From Uloborus plumipes (Eukaryota; Arthropoda; Arachnida; Araneae; Uloboridae): a DNA stretch of 64,000 nt. How positions within the stretch are numbered: the first letter of the stretch is position 1; every line of letters begins with the position of its first letter. Location of the stretch: NCBI GenBank assembly GCA_038373865.1, contig JAXGGA010004444.1, positions 24,392 through 88,391 on the forward strand. Reading direction: 5' to 3'. A model generated the notes under the pieces. It had not been told where the DNA came from and ran no database searches. It saw only the letters and a program-made list of their open reading frames with translations. Made by a program: the position numbers and the translations under genes. Of this stretch, positions 11,101-28,230 are shown piece by piece.

Positions 11101-14100
11101 TCCTTTTAAGTCAATTTTATTTTAGACCATCAAGCGAAAAAACACATAATAGAAAATTTATTTTTCATGAAATGTATACAATTCTTAGAAATATATTTTG
11201 ACTTTTAGCTGTAAAACTATTTTAAATTCTCTATGCACTATTAACTTCAGTATTTAGGACTGTAATAGTTTTTTGGGGGGAGTAACATGTAAAAAAAAGG
11301 GGGCACCAACCAACTGAATGAGCACTAGCATTGAGTGAAAAAAAATGGAATTTCGTTGGGGTCTCAAAAGTTACCATTTAGCATCAAAAGATTGCCACCA
11401 AAACTTTAACCTCCTAAGATAATATCTTGAGGTTCAAAAACAGCTCCAAAAAGTCATCATTTTTAAGCTTTTTTTTATAAAATAGAAAATATAAAAAACT
11501 GAAAACGCTTGAAGATGTAAATATTAACTTTAGGTAGCTTTATTCTCTTTTAAAATTTTTTGTTTCCTGGATTGATAGCACGATCAAGGAAATAAATGGA
11601 GCACGTACTTTATGCTTGAAAATTTGCCTTCGTGGAATTTTATGAGACAGTAAAAATACAAAAACGGCTCTCTTTCTAGGTGATTTGTACGCATTTAAGC
11701 TATCAAAATTTGAATTTTATCATCAAAAACTAGATAAGTGTGAAACTTTTTTTTCTTTAATTTTCGAAATGGCAGCATCTGCGTTTTATTTATTTATTTA
11801 TTTATTTTTTAAGTTTTAGATTTATTCTTATCAATGATTAATAAAAGGTACAGTTCGATGCACTTTTTTAAATTTTAAACATAAAAATGAAGAACTCAAT
11901 TTAAATACTATGGTTAACAAATTGCTTTGTGCATATTAAACAATATTTCTTTCTCATTTCCAAATGCAACGAACCTTTGTTAAAAAACGAAGAAATTTGC
12001 GCGATGATTGAAATCACTGGAAAAAAATATCTTGACTGTTTTGTAAAACTGGATATTAGCAAAAGCAGTATTCACTGTTTGTAAACAAATTAAAGGAATA
12101 ATTTTCAAAAAAAAAAATATATATATATACTTGTTTTAACATACACAACTTATTGATTCCCGAAATCATTTGATTCCGACATCCGAGGTCCAGAAATTAT
12201 TATGGAAAAATTAAACAGACCTCGAACCTTTCGTTCCTGCAGTGCAATTGATTATCATAACCATTTATATAAATCAACTCCGTAAGCTTCAGATGGGCAT
12301 CTAAATTGGGAACATCAAATTTAATTTCTGCGCCTGAGCTTGATAAGCGTGAAACGAAAATGATTAAATGTACTAACTACCGTCTTCAGTTCAGGCACAT
12401 GAGCTTTTTAATAGCCTTAGGTGAATATTTAGAGAGCATTTCTGGTAAATATTGATAGAATATTATTTTAATGCCTCTGAGATAAATCCTTCATTTATAA
12501 TGTTTGGAGATGTTTTTTATGCAGGTACTTTTGATTAATCAACGACACGTGTTTCGGAGTTACGAGGATCCCCTTTTTTAATACAAAGAAGTTTGAGCTT
12601 CAAGATGAAAAGTCAGATGAGAAAATACTTTTTTATTTATGAATTTTTTGGAGCTTGGAGTTCTAAATAATAGCAACATTTTAAAAAAGCCCACATGCGC
12701 ATTTACATATGAGTCAAAGAAAAAAATAGGAAAATACAGAAAATTTTAATGTTTTTTTTTTTTTTTTATGTACTTTCAACTATTTGGAGAAAATAAGCTT
12801 CACATTCAACAAATATTAATTATTAAATAATTTACCTAAGCTAATTTTATTTTTGGCTAAAACGCAAATATATTTTTCAAAAATTTATTCTTACACTTAT
12901 CTCAGTTTACATAACCAAAAAAAAAATTAAAAAGGAAATTCAATTGTAAGAGGAACTTCCATATTTGAAAAATAATAGATGTATTTCAAATTTACTGTCT
13001 CATATTTCTCCAAGTATGCACAAAAATGCTTAAATGATCTATAGTTTATGGGTTTGAGCGAAAATTTAAATGCAAGGAATGTATTTAAATTAATGCTGTT
13101 CATTACTTATCGTGAAGTGAGAATTACCTTCGGAATTCTCTCAAGTGGTAGGAATCTTGGACTTATGCTTTACTTCGAAAGTTACAGATCTTCGTCACTT
13201 TTCCAACTTGCACAGCAAACGTCGAGGGGGGGGGTGTATCACAGCAGAATAGGAAACATGATTATTAGTAGCCCAACGTTGATAAAATGCTGTCCTCCTC
13301 TTGGTTAATTTCTGTGCCTCAGAACCAGATTAGAGTAAGTCCAAAAAGAACGATTTTCAGATTATTACTAATTTGTATGTAGAATCTTGTCCCACATTAA
13401 CCTATGAGAGCATTATTCTATTTAAGAAAATCTTCGCAATTATTTACCAGTGTTAAAAGAGAGCAAGCTAAATATTTTGTATGCATCAGACAAACGTGTT
13501 TGAGCTCTCTTGGAAAGCAACGATAACGTGATTTACTTGTCTAGGCTTTAAAGTAGATTTATGTATGAAAAACAAAAACACAGTGAATAAAAACAGTTAA
13601 TATGATCCAGCTATAAAATGGATTATATATTTTGATCTCTGTAAACAATTCCTATGCACTATCTAAATGAGCTTGCTGTGTACCAAAATTAGGAATACAA
13701 AAAAAATTCCAACCCCTCCCTCATATTGAAATTGTTTCTTAAAAGAAAAGGGAAAGTCTACTCGTATCGTATTTTGCTTGGGTGCTAAAATTAAAATTTA
13801 TTTAATGAAGGCTGTTCAATGAAGAATGGTCACAGTTTAATAAAATATTATTGTACGAGCTAATCCTCCAAATGTTGATGGCATTTTTTTAAAGTGATTC
13901 TCATTGCATGAAATTCACCTGTCATAAATTTTTAACCTGTCATAAAAGGCATGCTAGAAGCCAATTTTGAACACTTTCTTTAAAATCACCCCAGAACGAC
14001 TAGAGGAGAAAAACACTTTCCCAGAGTTTGTCTTTTTTTTACTTTAAAGATAAAGTCATTAGGATCTAAATCATTCTATAGAGAAGGCAAGGTTTAACAA

Positions 14101-15109
14101 ATCAACCACCATGCTCACAAATTTTAAAAGCACAGTATTGTTTGCTCACAGCGTGTCACTAATAATGTTAAAAGCTAATTCTTTATTGTTATCAAACATT
14201 ACGACGTTTTTTTGTACTTCGAAAAACATGCTTTTGTGTTATCTCATCTCAAAGTGGTATAACACTTCAAAAGTAATATTTAAGAGAAAAGCACAAGTTT
14301 CATATTCAACTATTTGCATTAACTTGCATTTTGTGTTGTTTCGATCATTTATATTTCAAAATATACATAATTAACTAAAGAGGTGAACACGAAAGTATTT
14401 TACCACTCCAAGAAAATAAGTTCAAAATATTTACTCTACATAAAACTTGTGTATCAACTACGGCATAATACATATCATGCATCAAGTATTAACTAAAAGC
14501 GAGCTTACTGAACATGTTTGATATTGATATTTGTTCGCATACTCAAAATAGGATGAAATGCACGAAAGATAGGGATGCGAATAAGAGAAAAATCTCTGAA
14601 TATGTGACGAATATACAATCTTATTACTTAGCAGCAAAACATTACTCTAATAATCCGTTTATAACTCACGTCATCCAATTGCATCGTGAGCAGCGTCGAA
14701 GGCAGGATTAGTACATCAGAAGGAACTTAATGAGCTTATATCTACTTACAGCCGCATGTGCTTCGACTTTTGCCAAACTTAGCAATGAATCACATAAATA
14801 GAAGCTTTTCGCTAAACATTCTGCCTTGCAGAAATATATGATTTTCTCTGTGACAAATTTAAACTCCGGCAGAAATAGTAGATAAGTCTAGCTTAATGAA
14901 TTTGCTTATTTAGGTGCATATTTTGAAGCTGGTAAGACTCAAAATAAAACTACAAATTTCCTTTTAAAAGCCGAGAGTTCACTATGCAAAATTTCATTTT
15001 ATTTTTTCGATATCATTAATAGTTTCAGATACTTATAATTTAAAATGAAACCAATTTATTTAACATTGGGAAGAATATATTCTCAATATTAGTAAATCTA
15101 TTCTAATAG
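5117..15109. other. 10-kb AT-rich stretch, nothing recognised
   Basis: I read both strands and saw no coding exon, RNA gene or bounded mobile element. Visible items are simple: a T-run near 8911-8930, short TTAATTTAAT words near 8382, a (TTTA)n tract near 11786-11806, a short (AT)n at 12117-12128 and a G-run at 13226. The open frames at 13048-13308, 14111-14374 and 14514-14711 lack motifs, and their AT-driven composition gives no support as genes. Old repeats too diverged to see by eye are likely. Confidence 0.5.
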
Positions 15110-15111
15110 TA

Positions 15112-16070
15112 CAGGGTTGTCCAAATTAAACTTCCCCAACTCAGAGGCCTGTGCAGGACGTTGTATGGGTCATAATGTGATGAAATTTTGAAAACAGACA
15201 CTTCAGACCATGCGCTCGAGATTTATTAAAGAAAAAAAGTAGTTCAAAAAGTTGCCGATAGGTGGCGTTGTAACACTAGTTACTTGCATGTTACACCAAC
15301 GTGATTTGCAGAAAAAGAAGAAAACAGTTTATACACAGGCAGTTGTTTCCAACTCACTAATGCACATTGCACAATGCCAACCTTGAAAGACAAAGTTCTG
15401 TTGGTGAAACTTTTTTATCAGAATGACAAAAATTCCTCCTCTGCGATAAGAGCCTTCCGTCGGCTGAAGAACTGCTCTGTCACAAGAAGCCGGTATTAAG
15501 ACATGTTGACAACGTTCGTAATTCGTGAACGTCAACTACGTGGGAGCCTCCAGGACATGATATTAATGCAGGATGGTGCATCGCCCCATATTTTTTGTGG
15601 CGTTCAACAGATGTTACGGGCAACTTCCACCGATGCACGTGTGATCAGCCGCTGTTTCACAACATCTTGGCTTCCTCTCTCATCTGATCTCACTCCGTGT
15701 GACTTTTGGTTACGGGAATTCTTAAAGGATCAGGTCTATCGAGAACACCCCACAACCTAGGCACATCTTAAAAACGCAATTAATGGTCATGTTCGTGGAA
15801 TTAGAGTAAACTTGCTGCGTTCAGCTTTCGAACACACTGATTTAGGAATGGAAAGAGTTGTAGAGAACCACGGCACACATATAGAACATCTGTAGAATGT
15901 CTTGTTAATCTGCAGAGCCAACTACCGGCAACTTTGTGTACTATTTTTTTTCTTTATTAAATCTCAGCGCATAATCTGAAGTGTCTGTTTTCAAAATTTC
16001 ATCACATTATGACCCATACAACGTCCTGCACAAGCCTCTGAGTAGGGAGAGTTTAATTTGGACAACCCAG
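15112..16070 (+). mobile_element. Internally deleted mariner-like element
   Basis: A 959-bp element flanked by TA (15110-15111 and 16071-16072). Its inverted ends are unusually long, about 115 bp, and start CAGGGTTGTCC on the left and CTGGGTTGTCC read inward from the right. The arms include a conserved tract containing GAAAACAGACACTTCAGA. The interior carries only the first and last parts of a transposase, so it is a non-autonomous deletion derivative. Confidence 0.9.
15374..15895 (+). pseudogene. Mariner-like transposase remnant, middle deleted
   Basis: The start at 15374 (MPTLKDKVLLVKLFY) opens an N-terminal helix-turn-helix-like region with AIRAFRRLKN, then stops. From about 15555 the catalytic C-terminal part resumes with MQDGASPHI (second catalytic Asp), VISRCF and LTPCDFWLREFLKDQVY (third catalytic Asp). 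It ends with HIEHL and a stop at 15893-15895. A further in-frame TAG lies at 15758-15760. The segment carrying the first catalytic Asp is missing. By my count 42 residues separate the two remaining Asp residues, close to mariner-related groups with long spacing such as DD41D. Indels in this dead copy make that uncertain. Confidence 0.85.
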
Positions 16071-16072
16071 TA

Positions 16073-17127
16073 CAAGTAATAACAATAAAATGCGAGCAGA
16101 AAATTATTTTATTTAAACCGTTTTTCATTGCGCTCACACCACTGTCAAAACATTATTCAAAAGTAGACAAATGCGCAATAATTCTATTTACTATTCATAA
16201 AGATCTTTTGAAAGAAGACTCTTTCTCTTAATATTCATAAACGCCTCTGAAAATGAGTCATTGTTCAAACTAAACTATTATTATGTCTATTAAATACCTA
16301 AGAAATGGTACATTAAATAAATAATTGACCAAAATAGGGTTTTTCTTTTGAATTACAGTGATAAAAAATACTTTTAGTCTATGATGCGCAAAAGTGATCA
16401 GTTTCAATTACTCCTGAAAAAGTAATAATTCATTTCAAACATCAATCATAATTGCTATTCATTTGAGCAAGCAGTGTCTTTATCACTCCTTTTACCCCAA
16501 ACTGTCTGCGAACAATGCTTTTGATTAATTGCCGGAGTTAAGAGTGATGCTCAAACTCTTTTCACTGGGTGACATATCTCTGCTCTTAGGCTTTCCTCTT
16601 TTTGAATTTTAGGAAAATAAAGTTTTGATTAAGCTTTTCCTAAACTAGAGGAAATTAATCACTTATCTCGCCAAAAAATGTTTTTTTTTTTTCTTTTTTA
16701 TGTGGTTAAAAAAGTTCTAAAGTTTTTATGCAAATAGTTTACTAAAAGAAGTCGAGAGTAGAGGAAAAAAGAGTTTCAATATTTGGATAAGTATTAAAAT
16801 AACAGATAAATTCTGTATGTCCTGCGTAATTTCTATCTGGTTTTTAAAGAATTATAAGCTCTGCAAAGCAGCGACACATTGATATTATGCAAAATATAAA
16901 GCAGTTTATAAGGCATAAAATGCAACACTGAAACTCCATACTCTGCTTTCGAGGATGCTTCAATGGAAAAATATGAGAGCTTATGGATGAAAGTTCAACC
17001 AACAGACTGGATGTCCCTTTGAGGACACTGTTTCCATACAGCGCAAATGAGGCCAACCATGTAAATAGCGGGAGATAAAAGCACTGATATAGCACAGAAT
17101 ACATTGAAAACAATTTAACATATATCT
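16073..17127. other. AT-rich non-coding sequence
   Basis: No gene or bounded element is seen. A 90-codon minus-strand frame near 16844-17113 has a hydrophobic, Cys-containing translation but no recognisable family and no supporting context. Confidence 0.5.
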
Positions 17128-17460
17128 ATAGTACTGAACTAGTTTTACATATTAATTAAAATTTTGAGGTACGTAAAAAATTAAATTAATAAATACATAC
17201 TTCAAAAACAAAAGCACTGCTCTAGCTTAAAGCACATTCCTACCAAAATAATTTTAAATGCAACTTTTATGACACTAAACTAGTTTAACGTAATATTCTA
17301 AAGTTTTAAAGTATTAAATATTTTAATTAATAATATGCATACTTCAAAGATAAAAGCACTAGTCTAGCTTAAAATACCTTGATACCAAACGATTTAATGT
17401 ACTACAATTGTGAAACTAGTTTTACAATTGTTAAAATATTATGAAACTAGTTTTACATAA
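17128..17460. repeat. Diverged tandem repeat, unit about 140 bp
   Basis: About 2.3 units. Each starts near ACTAGTTTTAC/ACTAGTTTAAC (about 17140, 17278, 17413 and a short repeat at 17442). It continues with an AATTAAT-rich tract, CATACTTCAAA, AAAAGCACT and TCTAGCTTAAA. The units differ by many substitutions, so this is an old duplication. It abuts the TA of the next element directly. Confidence 0.75.
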
Positions 17461-17462
17461 TA

Positions 17463-17980
17463 CAGAAACCCCTCGTTATATCGCGCTTTTCGGGGGACAA
17501 GAAAAAAGCGCGATATAACCGAGGTCATTAAAAATAGTTTTCTATTCAGCATGCAAGTAAATTATACGTGCACGCACATAAAAATTCATTTATTCGAACA
17601 TTAGCTTTTTTTTTTTCAGTCAAAAGTAACAAAAAAATATAACTTTTACAGATTACTACTATAGATTACTAACAGATGCTTTTCACTCATTGTATCAATA
17701 CAAGAGAAAGTGTTCAGTAGTTTCCAAACTGTCTCTGCAGTATGCAAGTTTGGGTGTTAGGAATTTGCTGCTTTTTTTCAGCGAATTCAGAAGAATAGAA
17801 GAACCTTCGTTTTGTTCATTGATGACAAAAATAAATAAGAAAGAGAACTTTTCTGAGCACCTTACATATTTTCTCAAAAATAGTTTCGAACTAAGTTTTT
17901 TTTGGGGGGGGGGGGGGGGGAGGGGGAGACAAAAAAAAAGAGCGATATATCCGAATGAGGGATATAACGAGGGGCTACTG
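17463..17980. mobile_element. Pogo/Tigger-like MITE
   Basis: A 518-bp element with TA on both sides (17461-17462 and 17981-17982). Its ends, read inward, are CAGAAACCCCTCGTTATATC and CAGTAGCCCCTCGTTATATC. The CAG start and CCTCGTTATA core are typical of pogo/Tigger-class termini. Just inside the left end is a 15-bp inverted repeat (TTATATCGCGCTTTT around a short loop, about 17474-17518). The interior contains a long G-run (17907-17921) and no transposase, so it is non-autonomous. Confidence 0.85.
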
Positions 17981-17982
17981 TA

Positions 17983-20505
17983 TTTTAGAGTGTTTAAGTA
18001 CACATAATATTAAATTAATAACTTCTTATTTTCGCTTTTTTTAATTTCGTTTCTCCAATTTTTAAATCCGTTTCTTCGTTTAACACCCATTTTCTTCCTA
18101 CCTTGCAAATGTTACCAAAACATGCTAACATGCTTCCATTAATTCCAGACACTCGCTATAATCTGAATGCAATTAGGGTATGCAACTGTAATGTAATTTA
18201 AACTTGACACGATGTCAGCTTACGGTAATAAATTCGAAAATGACATAAATATGAGATAATTGGCTTCTGATTTCCCACTATAAATACTATTTAATTAGCA
18301 TGCAATTAGTTTGTAAAACTTTAAATGCATCCATTCAGTTACTGTGGAAAAGTAGATTTATTTAGAGTGTGTGATAATTCAATTAAAATATTATTAATGT
18401 GTAATTTACACAAAGTTTAAGTATTTGTTATAATTGTTTTCTCAGTACAGTGTTAGGCGTTTGAAGAACTCCTAACAAATTCAAAGCGTTTAATGCGAAA
18501 ATATTTGAAGCGTTTTGAATTATTTCTGGTCAATGTTCCGAAATTTCAATGGCTTCCAACAGTTCGTGTAAAAACAAGTACATTTTTCAAGTTTTTATTA
18601 TTTTTTTAAATTTATTCAAGTTTTAGAAATACACACTTTATATTTATTTATTGTTATTATTTTTTTTTTGAAAAAATACCATTACCTACCAGCTCAAAGA
18701 TATGTTCTGCTCTATCGGGTGTTTCAATTTCAGCTATCCTTCTGCCCTTCTAGATTGAGAGGAGCCCCAAAAGAGGACAACATGCAGTGTCAGAATGATG
18801 CAGGTGAGCAACATTTGCATGAAATAAGCTTTTCGGTATTTGTTTGCAAATCTGCCCTATCAGCCCTATTTTTGGGAATTTAACTGATCAACAAAAATTT
18901 AACATCCAATTACAATAAATGTACCTTTGTTAACTTAAAAGGTTTATGATTAATTCCAAAGACAAGAGTGGCTTTTGTTGGAAAAGTTTCTGAGTCCTTA
19001 AGAAAGACTCTACGTTAACTAAACTCTAGGTGTATTTTCAGAAAAAAACTAATTCTTAGGCAGGGTTACACAAAAAGTTGAAAAATAAAATAACTTATAC
19101 ATGTATCTTATAAAAATGCAAAATTAAGTGATTTTTTTTTATTAATATTTTTTTCCCTTTTCAGTAATCAGTTGAATATTTTCTTAGGTCGCCTCAAAAT
19201 GCATTTTTATGTGTCATGATTTTTTCTAATGCCACAGAAGAATTTTTGATTTCCACAAAATATAGCAAATGATTATAAAACTTATTTAGTTGTATTTGGA
19301 TGCAAATCTGTATCCTCAGTTGCAAAGTTTACCAGTCGTAATGAAAACAGATGCAATGCATAATGGGAGGACATAAGATTCCACGGAAAGAAAAGCATTG
19401 CATCAGCAAGAACGAAATGGTATGCTATGTTTTAAATATCTTATGAATATTGATTCCAACTTTGTGAGAGTATATACATTCAAAATTGTAATAGCAGCTG
19501 TGGTTATTCTTATATCACCAATATGGATTGAAACAACCTTTGTCTTGCACTCTTTATTATGATTGCATAATAAAGAGTGATCGCATATGATTGTGAAGTT
19601 ACAAACAGCAAATATTACTAGCTGAACCCGCGCAGAACTTCTGATTTCTTTCATGTTGCACTCTTCTGTGTAATATTTAGGCTGTGGCTATAATCCACAA
19701 ATTCCATATCCCTGCTTAACTGCCGTAGTTTCAACATTGTGAAGCCAAGCGGTTCTAGCAGGCGCTAGCTTTTACGGAAGAACTGGGCAACTACCGAAAA
19801 TAACAATTTGAATTGGTTAAATTTTTTAATCGTAGGTATTTTTTTTTTCTTATATGTATTTTTTTTTCAACTTTAGTCTTATTTCAATGCTTATTTTGTC
19901 AAAAAGTTGTTTGAGAAAACAAAGTAACGTACGATATCGCCAAATAAAGTTTCTTTACAACCTTGACCACTCATGACAGCTGAATGATGTGAGAATTGTC
20001 GCCAAGATACAAAACTTGCCATACTTTAACTATAACTGAAAGTAACAGGATATAATTATTTTGCGAATTATTTTGTCTTCAATAGATAACTCAGTTAATT
20101 CTCGGATTCGTTTTTAACTTGACTTTCTCGTCTTGTTTAATTTTAAATTTAAGCATTATTGTTTTTGACAGCACTGGATAAGCTGAAGAAAGTTTTGTTT
20201 AAAAACGTATGATTCGTATGGCGATGAACACTGAAAACGTAAAAGCGCTCCATATTGTGAGGATTTCCTTAACATTACCATTTTCTTTGGCGTCAAAACT
20301 TCAAGGCATTTGGGATAATTAGTAGGACTCTTACAAACGTTTTTTTTAAATTAAATATCAGATAATCATTGTATTTAGTACAACACATCGCCCAATACCA
20401 GTAACGTTTATGCTAGTGACAACTCAGAAAAGCTTTCGCTAACACGTGGTTTCTGCTCCGCATAACTGATGAGTATCAACGTACAAAAATGAAAAAAAAA
20501 AAAGG
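17983..20505. other. AT-rich sequence; one short perfect hairpin
   Basis: No gene or bounded element is recognised. At 19548-19579 there is a perfect hairpin with 14-bp stems CACTCTTTATTATG and a 4-base loop. A 71-codon frame at 18668-18883 follows a T-run and has no family signature. Confidence 0.5.
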
Positions 20506-20508
20506 TAA

Positions 20509-21110
20509 GGGTCATTCCATAGTGACTAACGTAACATTCAGAGCTGATTTTGTAACTGTTTTTACATGTAACTTAAAAGATAAAAAATATTTTTTAGTTA
20601 TGCTGGTGGATTTACAACGTACATGGTATCTATGTATCATTTCTGCTAAGAATTTAAAACAAAATAACTGACAGTAGCTATTTTTTCAACCAAAACAGCA
20701 GTGTGACTAACGTAACATTTTTGCAACCCTGAAAATTAATGCTGATGTTGTGAGGCAAAAATTTCTCAAAGTTAAGCAAGTGTTAAAAATTGAATGATAT
20801 ATTTGAAAAATGTGTAAAGTTGGCTTTTAAAACTATAAAACATATTTATTAAATCTTAATGTCACTTTTGCTCAAGAGGGAGTGTGACTAACGTAACGTG
20901 ACTAACGTAACCATAAAATAACAAGCAGTAAACACACTACAAACTATTTATTATGGCTAATCTTAGTGATAATTACAATACTTTTTCAAAATTTTTTAAC
21001 TTCTTATGTTGTATGATTTTTATTTATTTATTTATTTATTTTCTGATACTTTTTTCACTTCGGTATTTTTTTTTTCTTCGGCTGAGGTTGACATTTCTAT
21101 GGAATGACCC
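20509..21110. mobile_element. Small non-autonomous element C with GGGTCATTCCATAG ends
   Basis: A 602-bp element with perfect 14-bp inverted ends (GGGTCATTCCATAG). It is flanked by TAA at 20506-20508 and 21111-21113. Inside, the 14-mer GTGACTAACGTAAC occurs four times (20522, 20703, 20884, 20898). There is no coding remnant. The first 11 bases are the same as those of foldbacks A and B, although the interiors are unrelated. Confidence 0.78.
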
Positions 21111-21113
21111 TAA

Positions 21114-25321
<4,208 letters not shown>

Positions 25322-25325
25322 AAAG

Positions 25326-28226
25326 GGGTCATTCCATGTCAAGAGATCCAACGTTTTTTACCTTACATTTTTGTATTTCTTTCACATTTGGCTCATCAAT
25401 TGTACCCCTTGAGGTAATCAAAAGTCTCAATTTTTGGATTTTTATCTCTATTATTTTTTCATTTATGAGACTTTGAACTTTGGAAAAACACTCGTTTTTC
25501 CATGGATAAGGGTACATAAAAGGGACCATAACTCGGCACCAAATATAGATAGAACGATTTGGTAAATGGCATTTTAAAGTACGTTAGTTTCCGCTTAATT
25601 TGATATGCAACATGACTAATTTGATAAAAATTTTCTTTTTCAAAAAATGAAATTTAAATTTCAAATTTAAATTTCTCGAAAAACATATAATTAATTTTTT
25701 TGAAAAAATTCTCAAAAATTTTTGTGTATTTCATCTATGTTTGTACAAATTTTTAGATTGGGATCTCAATGGGATCATATTTTTTTGAATTTTTGAATAA
25801 AACTGTATAGGAAAAAAATGATATTTTTTAGATTCTATTTATTTAAATACTAAGTTCTCTTGCTTGTGATGGTCTAAAAAGTAGTGAACAAACATGAATA
25901 TGTTTAAAGTGAGCTAGCATGAGCTTATAGATTTGTCAGGTTCACCCCCTCCCCCTTCCTCCCCCGCACAACCACTCTTTTTTAATTCAAAACTGTTCAA
26001 AATGTTTAAAAAAAAACTCTTTGATACAAAATGAATACTAAACTTTTTTAAAGTTGGTAAATGAGTTTCCTTATAACTAGACGAAGTATCCCCCTCCTCC
26101 ACCCAAATATACCATTAACGCTGTACTATTATGACGTCTAACCTGGGGATTGAATTGACTATTATTTTTACTCTAGGTAAGTGAGCTAGCATTAACTTGT
26201 AGATTGGTCAGCTCCCCCTCCCTTCCTTCCTGACCCAACCATTTTCCCCCCAAACTGTTTAAAATGCTAAAAAAAAGCTTCTTTGATACAAAATGAACAG
26301 TAAACTTGTTTAAAGTTGATAAATGGGCTTCCTTATAACAAGGCAAAGTACAACCCTTCCCCCACCCAAATATACCATTAACGCTATACTAATATGACGT
26401 CTCACCTGGGGATTGATTTGAGGATTATTTTCCCCCTAGGTATATATTGTTTTTCAGACGAAGTGTTTCGTTTTCAATCCGAACTTCACAAAGTGTACTT
26501 CCATTCAAAATCTGAATTTAAACTTATGGTTCATTTCATCCCCTCCCCCAGCACCAATCTTCAATTTTGAAGGGAGGGAATAAATGGGTCGCCCCAAGAT
26601 CATAGCAAACAGCAAAATAGCACTGTTTCCCCTTGTTCTCATAATGTTTTCCCATTATTTTTACACAAAACTGAAAAGAAATTAAAGTGTCACGTTATAT
26701 GTCAGTCCCCATCACTGCCTTTCCTTTCTCTTATTGGACAAAGCTCATGAGCTAATAGGAAAGAGTAACAAACAGAACAAACTGAAACACTACCAGACAT
26801 CAGTAGAGACTAAGGCTTTGAAATGGGCTAGGCGGGATGATAAAAAAAAATAAAAGTTTGGAGTGGAAAGGTAGGGTAAGGGGGGGGGGAGCAATCTGTA
26901 AAGAAGTTAAACAACATGTGAGGTTGTGCTCAAAAAAGCAGTGTTTGTTTAATATATATATATATATATATATAGATATATCTTGCTGCATTACTTTCCT
27001 TTACAACAAAATAGAAGAAAGAACACAAACAATTAAACAAAAATTAAATAAAAGCTGCACACTAGATAATGTGGGAAGATAGTTATGGGGACACAGACAT
27101 ATGGTCTGATATTTTGATTTATTTTCAGTTTTGTGCGAAAAGAATAGAAAAAACGATGAGAACAAGGCGAAACAGTGCTATTTTGCTGTTTGCTATGATA
27201 TTGGGGCGACCCATTTATTTCCTCCCTTCAAAATTGAAGATTGGTGCTGGAGTAGAAGATGAAATGAATCATAAAGTTAAATTTCAGATATTGAATGGAA
27301 GTACACTTTGAAGTTCGGATCGAAAAGAAACACTTCGTCTGAAAAACAATATATATACCTAGGTTTGAAAATAATCCTCAACTCAATCCCCAGGTTAGAC
27401 GTCATATTAGTATAGTGTGAATGGTATATTTGGGTGGGGAGGGGGATACTTCGTCTAGTTATAAGGAAACCCATTTCCCCACTTTAAATAAGTTTACTAT
27501 TCATTTTGTATCAAAGAGTTTTTGTTTTTTTTTAAACATTTTGAACAGTTTTGAATTAAAAAAGAGTGGTTGTGCGGGGAAGAAAGGGGTAGGGGGGTGA
27601 ACCTGACAAATCTATAAGCTCATGCCAGCTCACTTTAAACATATTCATGTTTGTTTACTACTTTTTAGACCATCACGAGCAAGAGAACTTAGTATTTAAA
27701 TAAATATAATCTAAAAAAATATCATTTTTTTCCTATACAGTTTTATTCAAAAATTCAAAAAAATATGATCCCATTGAGATCCCAATCTAAAAATTTGTAC
27801 AAACATAGATGAAATACACAAGAATTTTTGAGAATTTTTTCAAAAAAATTAATTATATGTTTTTTGAGAAATTTAAATTTGAAATTTAAATTTCTTTTTT
27901 TGAAAAATAAAATTTTTATCAAATTAGTCATGTTGCATATCAGATTAAGCGGCAACTAACGTACTTTAAAATGCAATTCACCAAATCGTTCTATCTATAT
28001 TTGGTGCCGAGTTATGGTCCTTTTTATGTACCCTTATCCATGGAAAAACGAGGGTTTTTCCAAAGTTCAAAGTGTCATAAATGAAAAAATATTAGAGATA
28101 AAAATCCAAAAATTGAGACTTTTGATTACCTCAAGGGGTACAATTGATGAGCCAAATGTGAAAGAAATACAAAAATGTAAGGTAAAATTTTTCTCAGATT
28201 TTGGATCACTTGACGTGGAATGACCC
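25326..28226. mobile_element. Foldback DNA transposon B, over 1-kb inverted arms
   Basis: The arms run about 25326-26722 and 27072-28226 in inverted orientation, joined by a roughly 350-bp centre that contains a short (TA)n. The ends read GGGTCATTCCATGTCAAG and, from the right, GGGTCATTCCACGTCAAG. AAAG lies outside the left end and AAAAG outside the right end, so a 4-bp target duplication is possible but not clean. The left arm is longer because it holds a 272-bp internal duplication. No transposase is recognisable. Short frames within the arms are mirrored in the opposite arm and are not genes. Confidence 0.85.
25909..26450 (+). repeat. 272-bp tandem duplication in the left arm of foldback B
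   Basis: Two diverged units start with GTGAGCTAGCAT at 25909 and 26181. Each has a C-rich tract, TTTGATACAAAATGAA, ATATACCATTAACGCT and GGGGATTGA. The right arm has a single counterpart (about 27340-27640), so the duplication came after the arms were formed. Confidence 0.85.
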
Positions 28227-28230
28227 AAAA

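Noticed and set aside
14111..14711. Frames of 87 and 65 codons as small genes
   Set aside because: Composition follows the local AT bias, and no motif, start context or neighbour supports them.
17690..18007. Overlapping 105- and 102-codon frames on opposite strands
   Set aside because: They cross the end of the pogo-like MITE and its G-run. They have no family and no codon signal.
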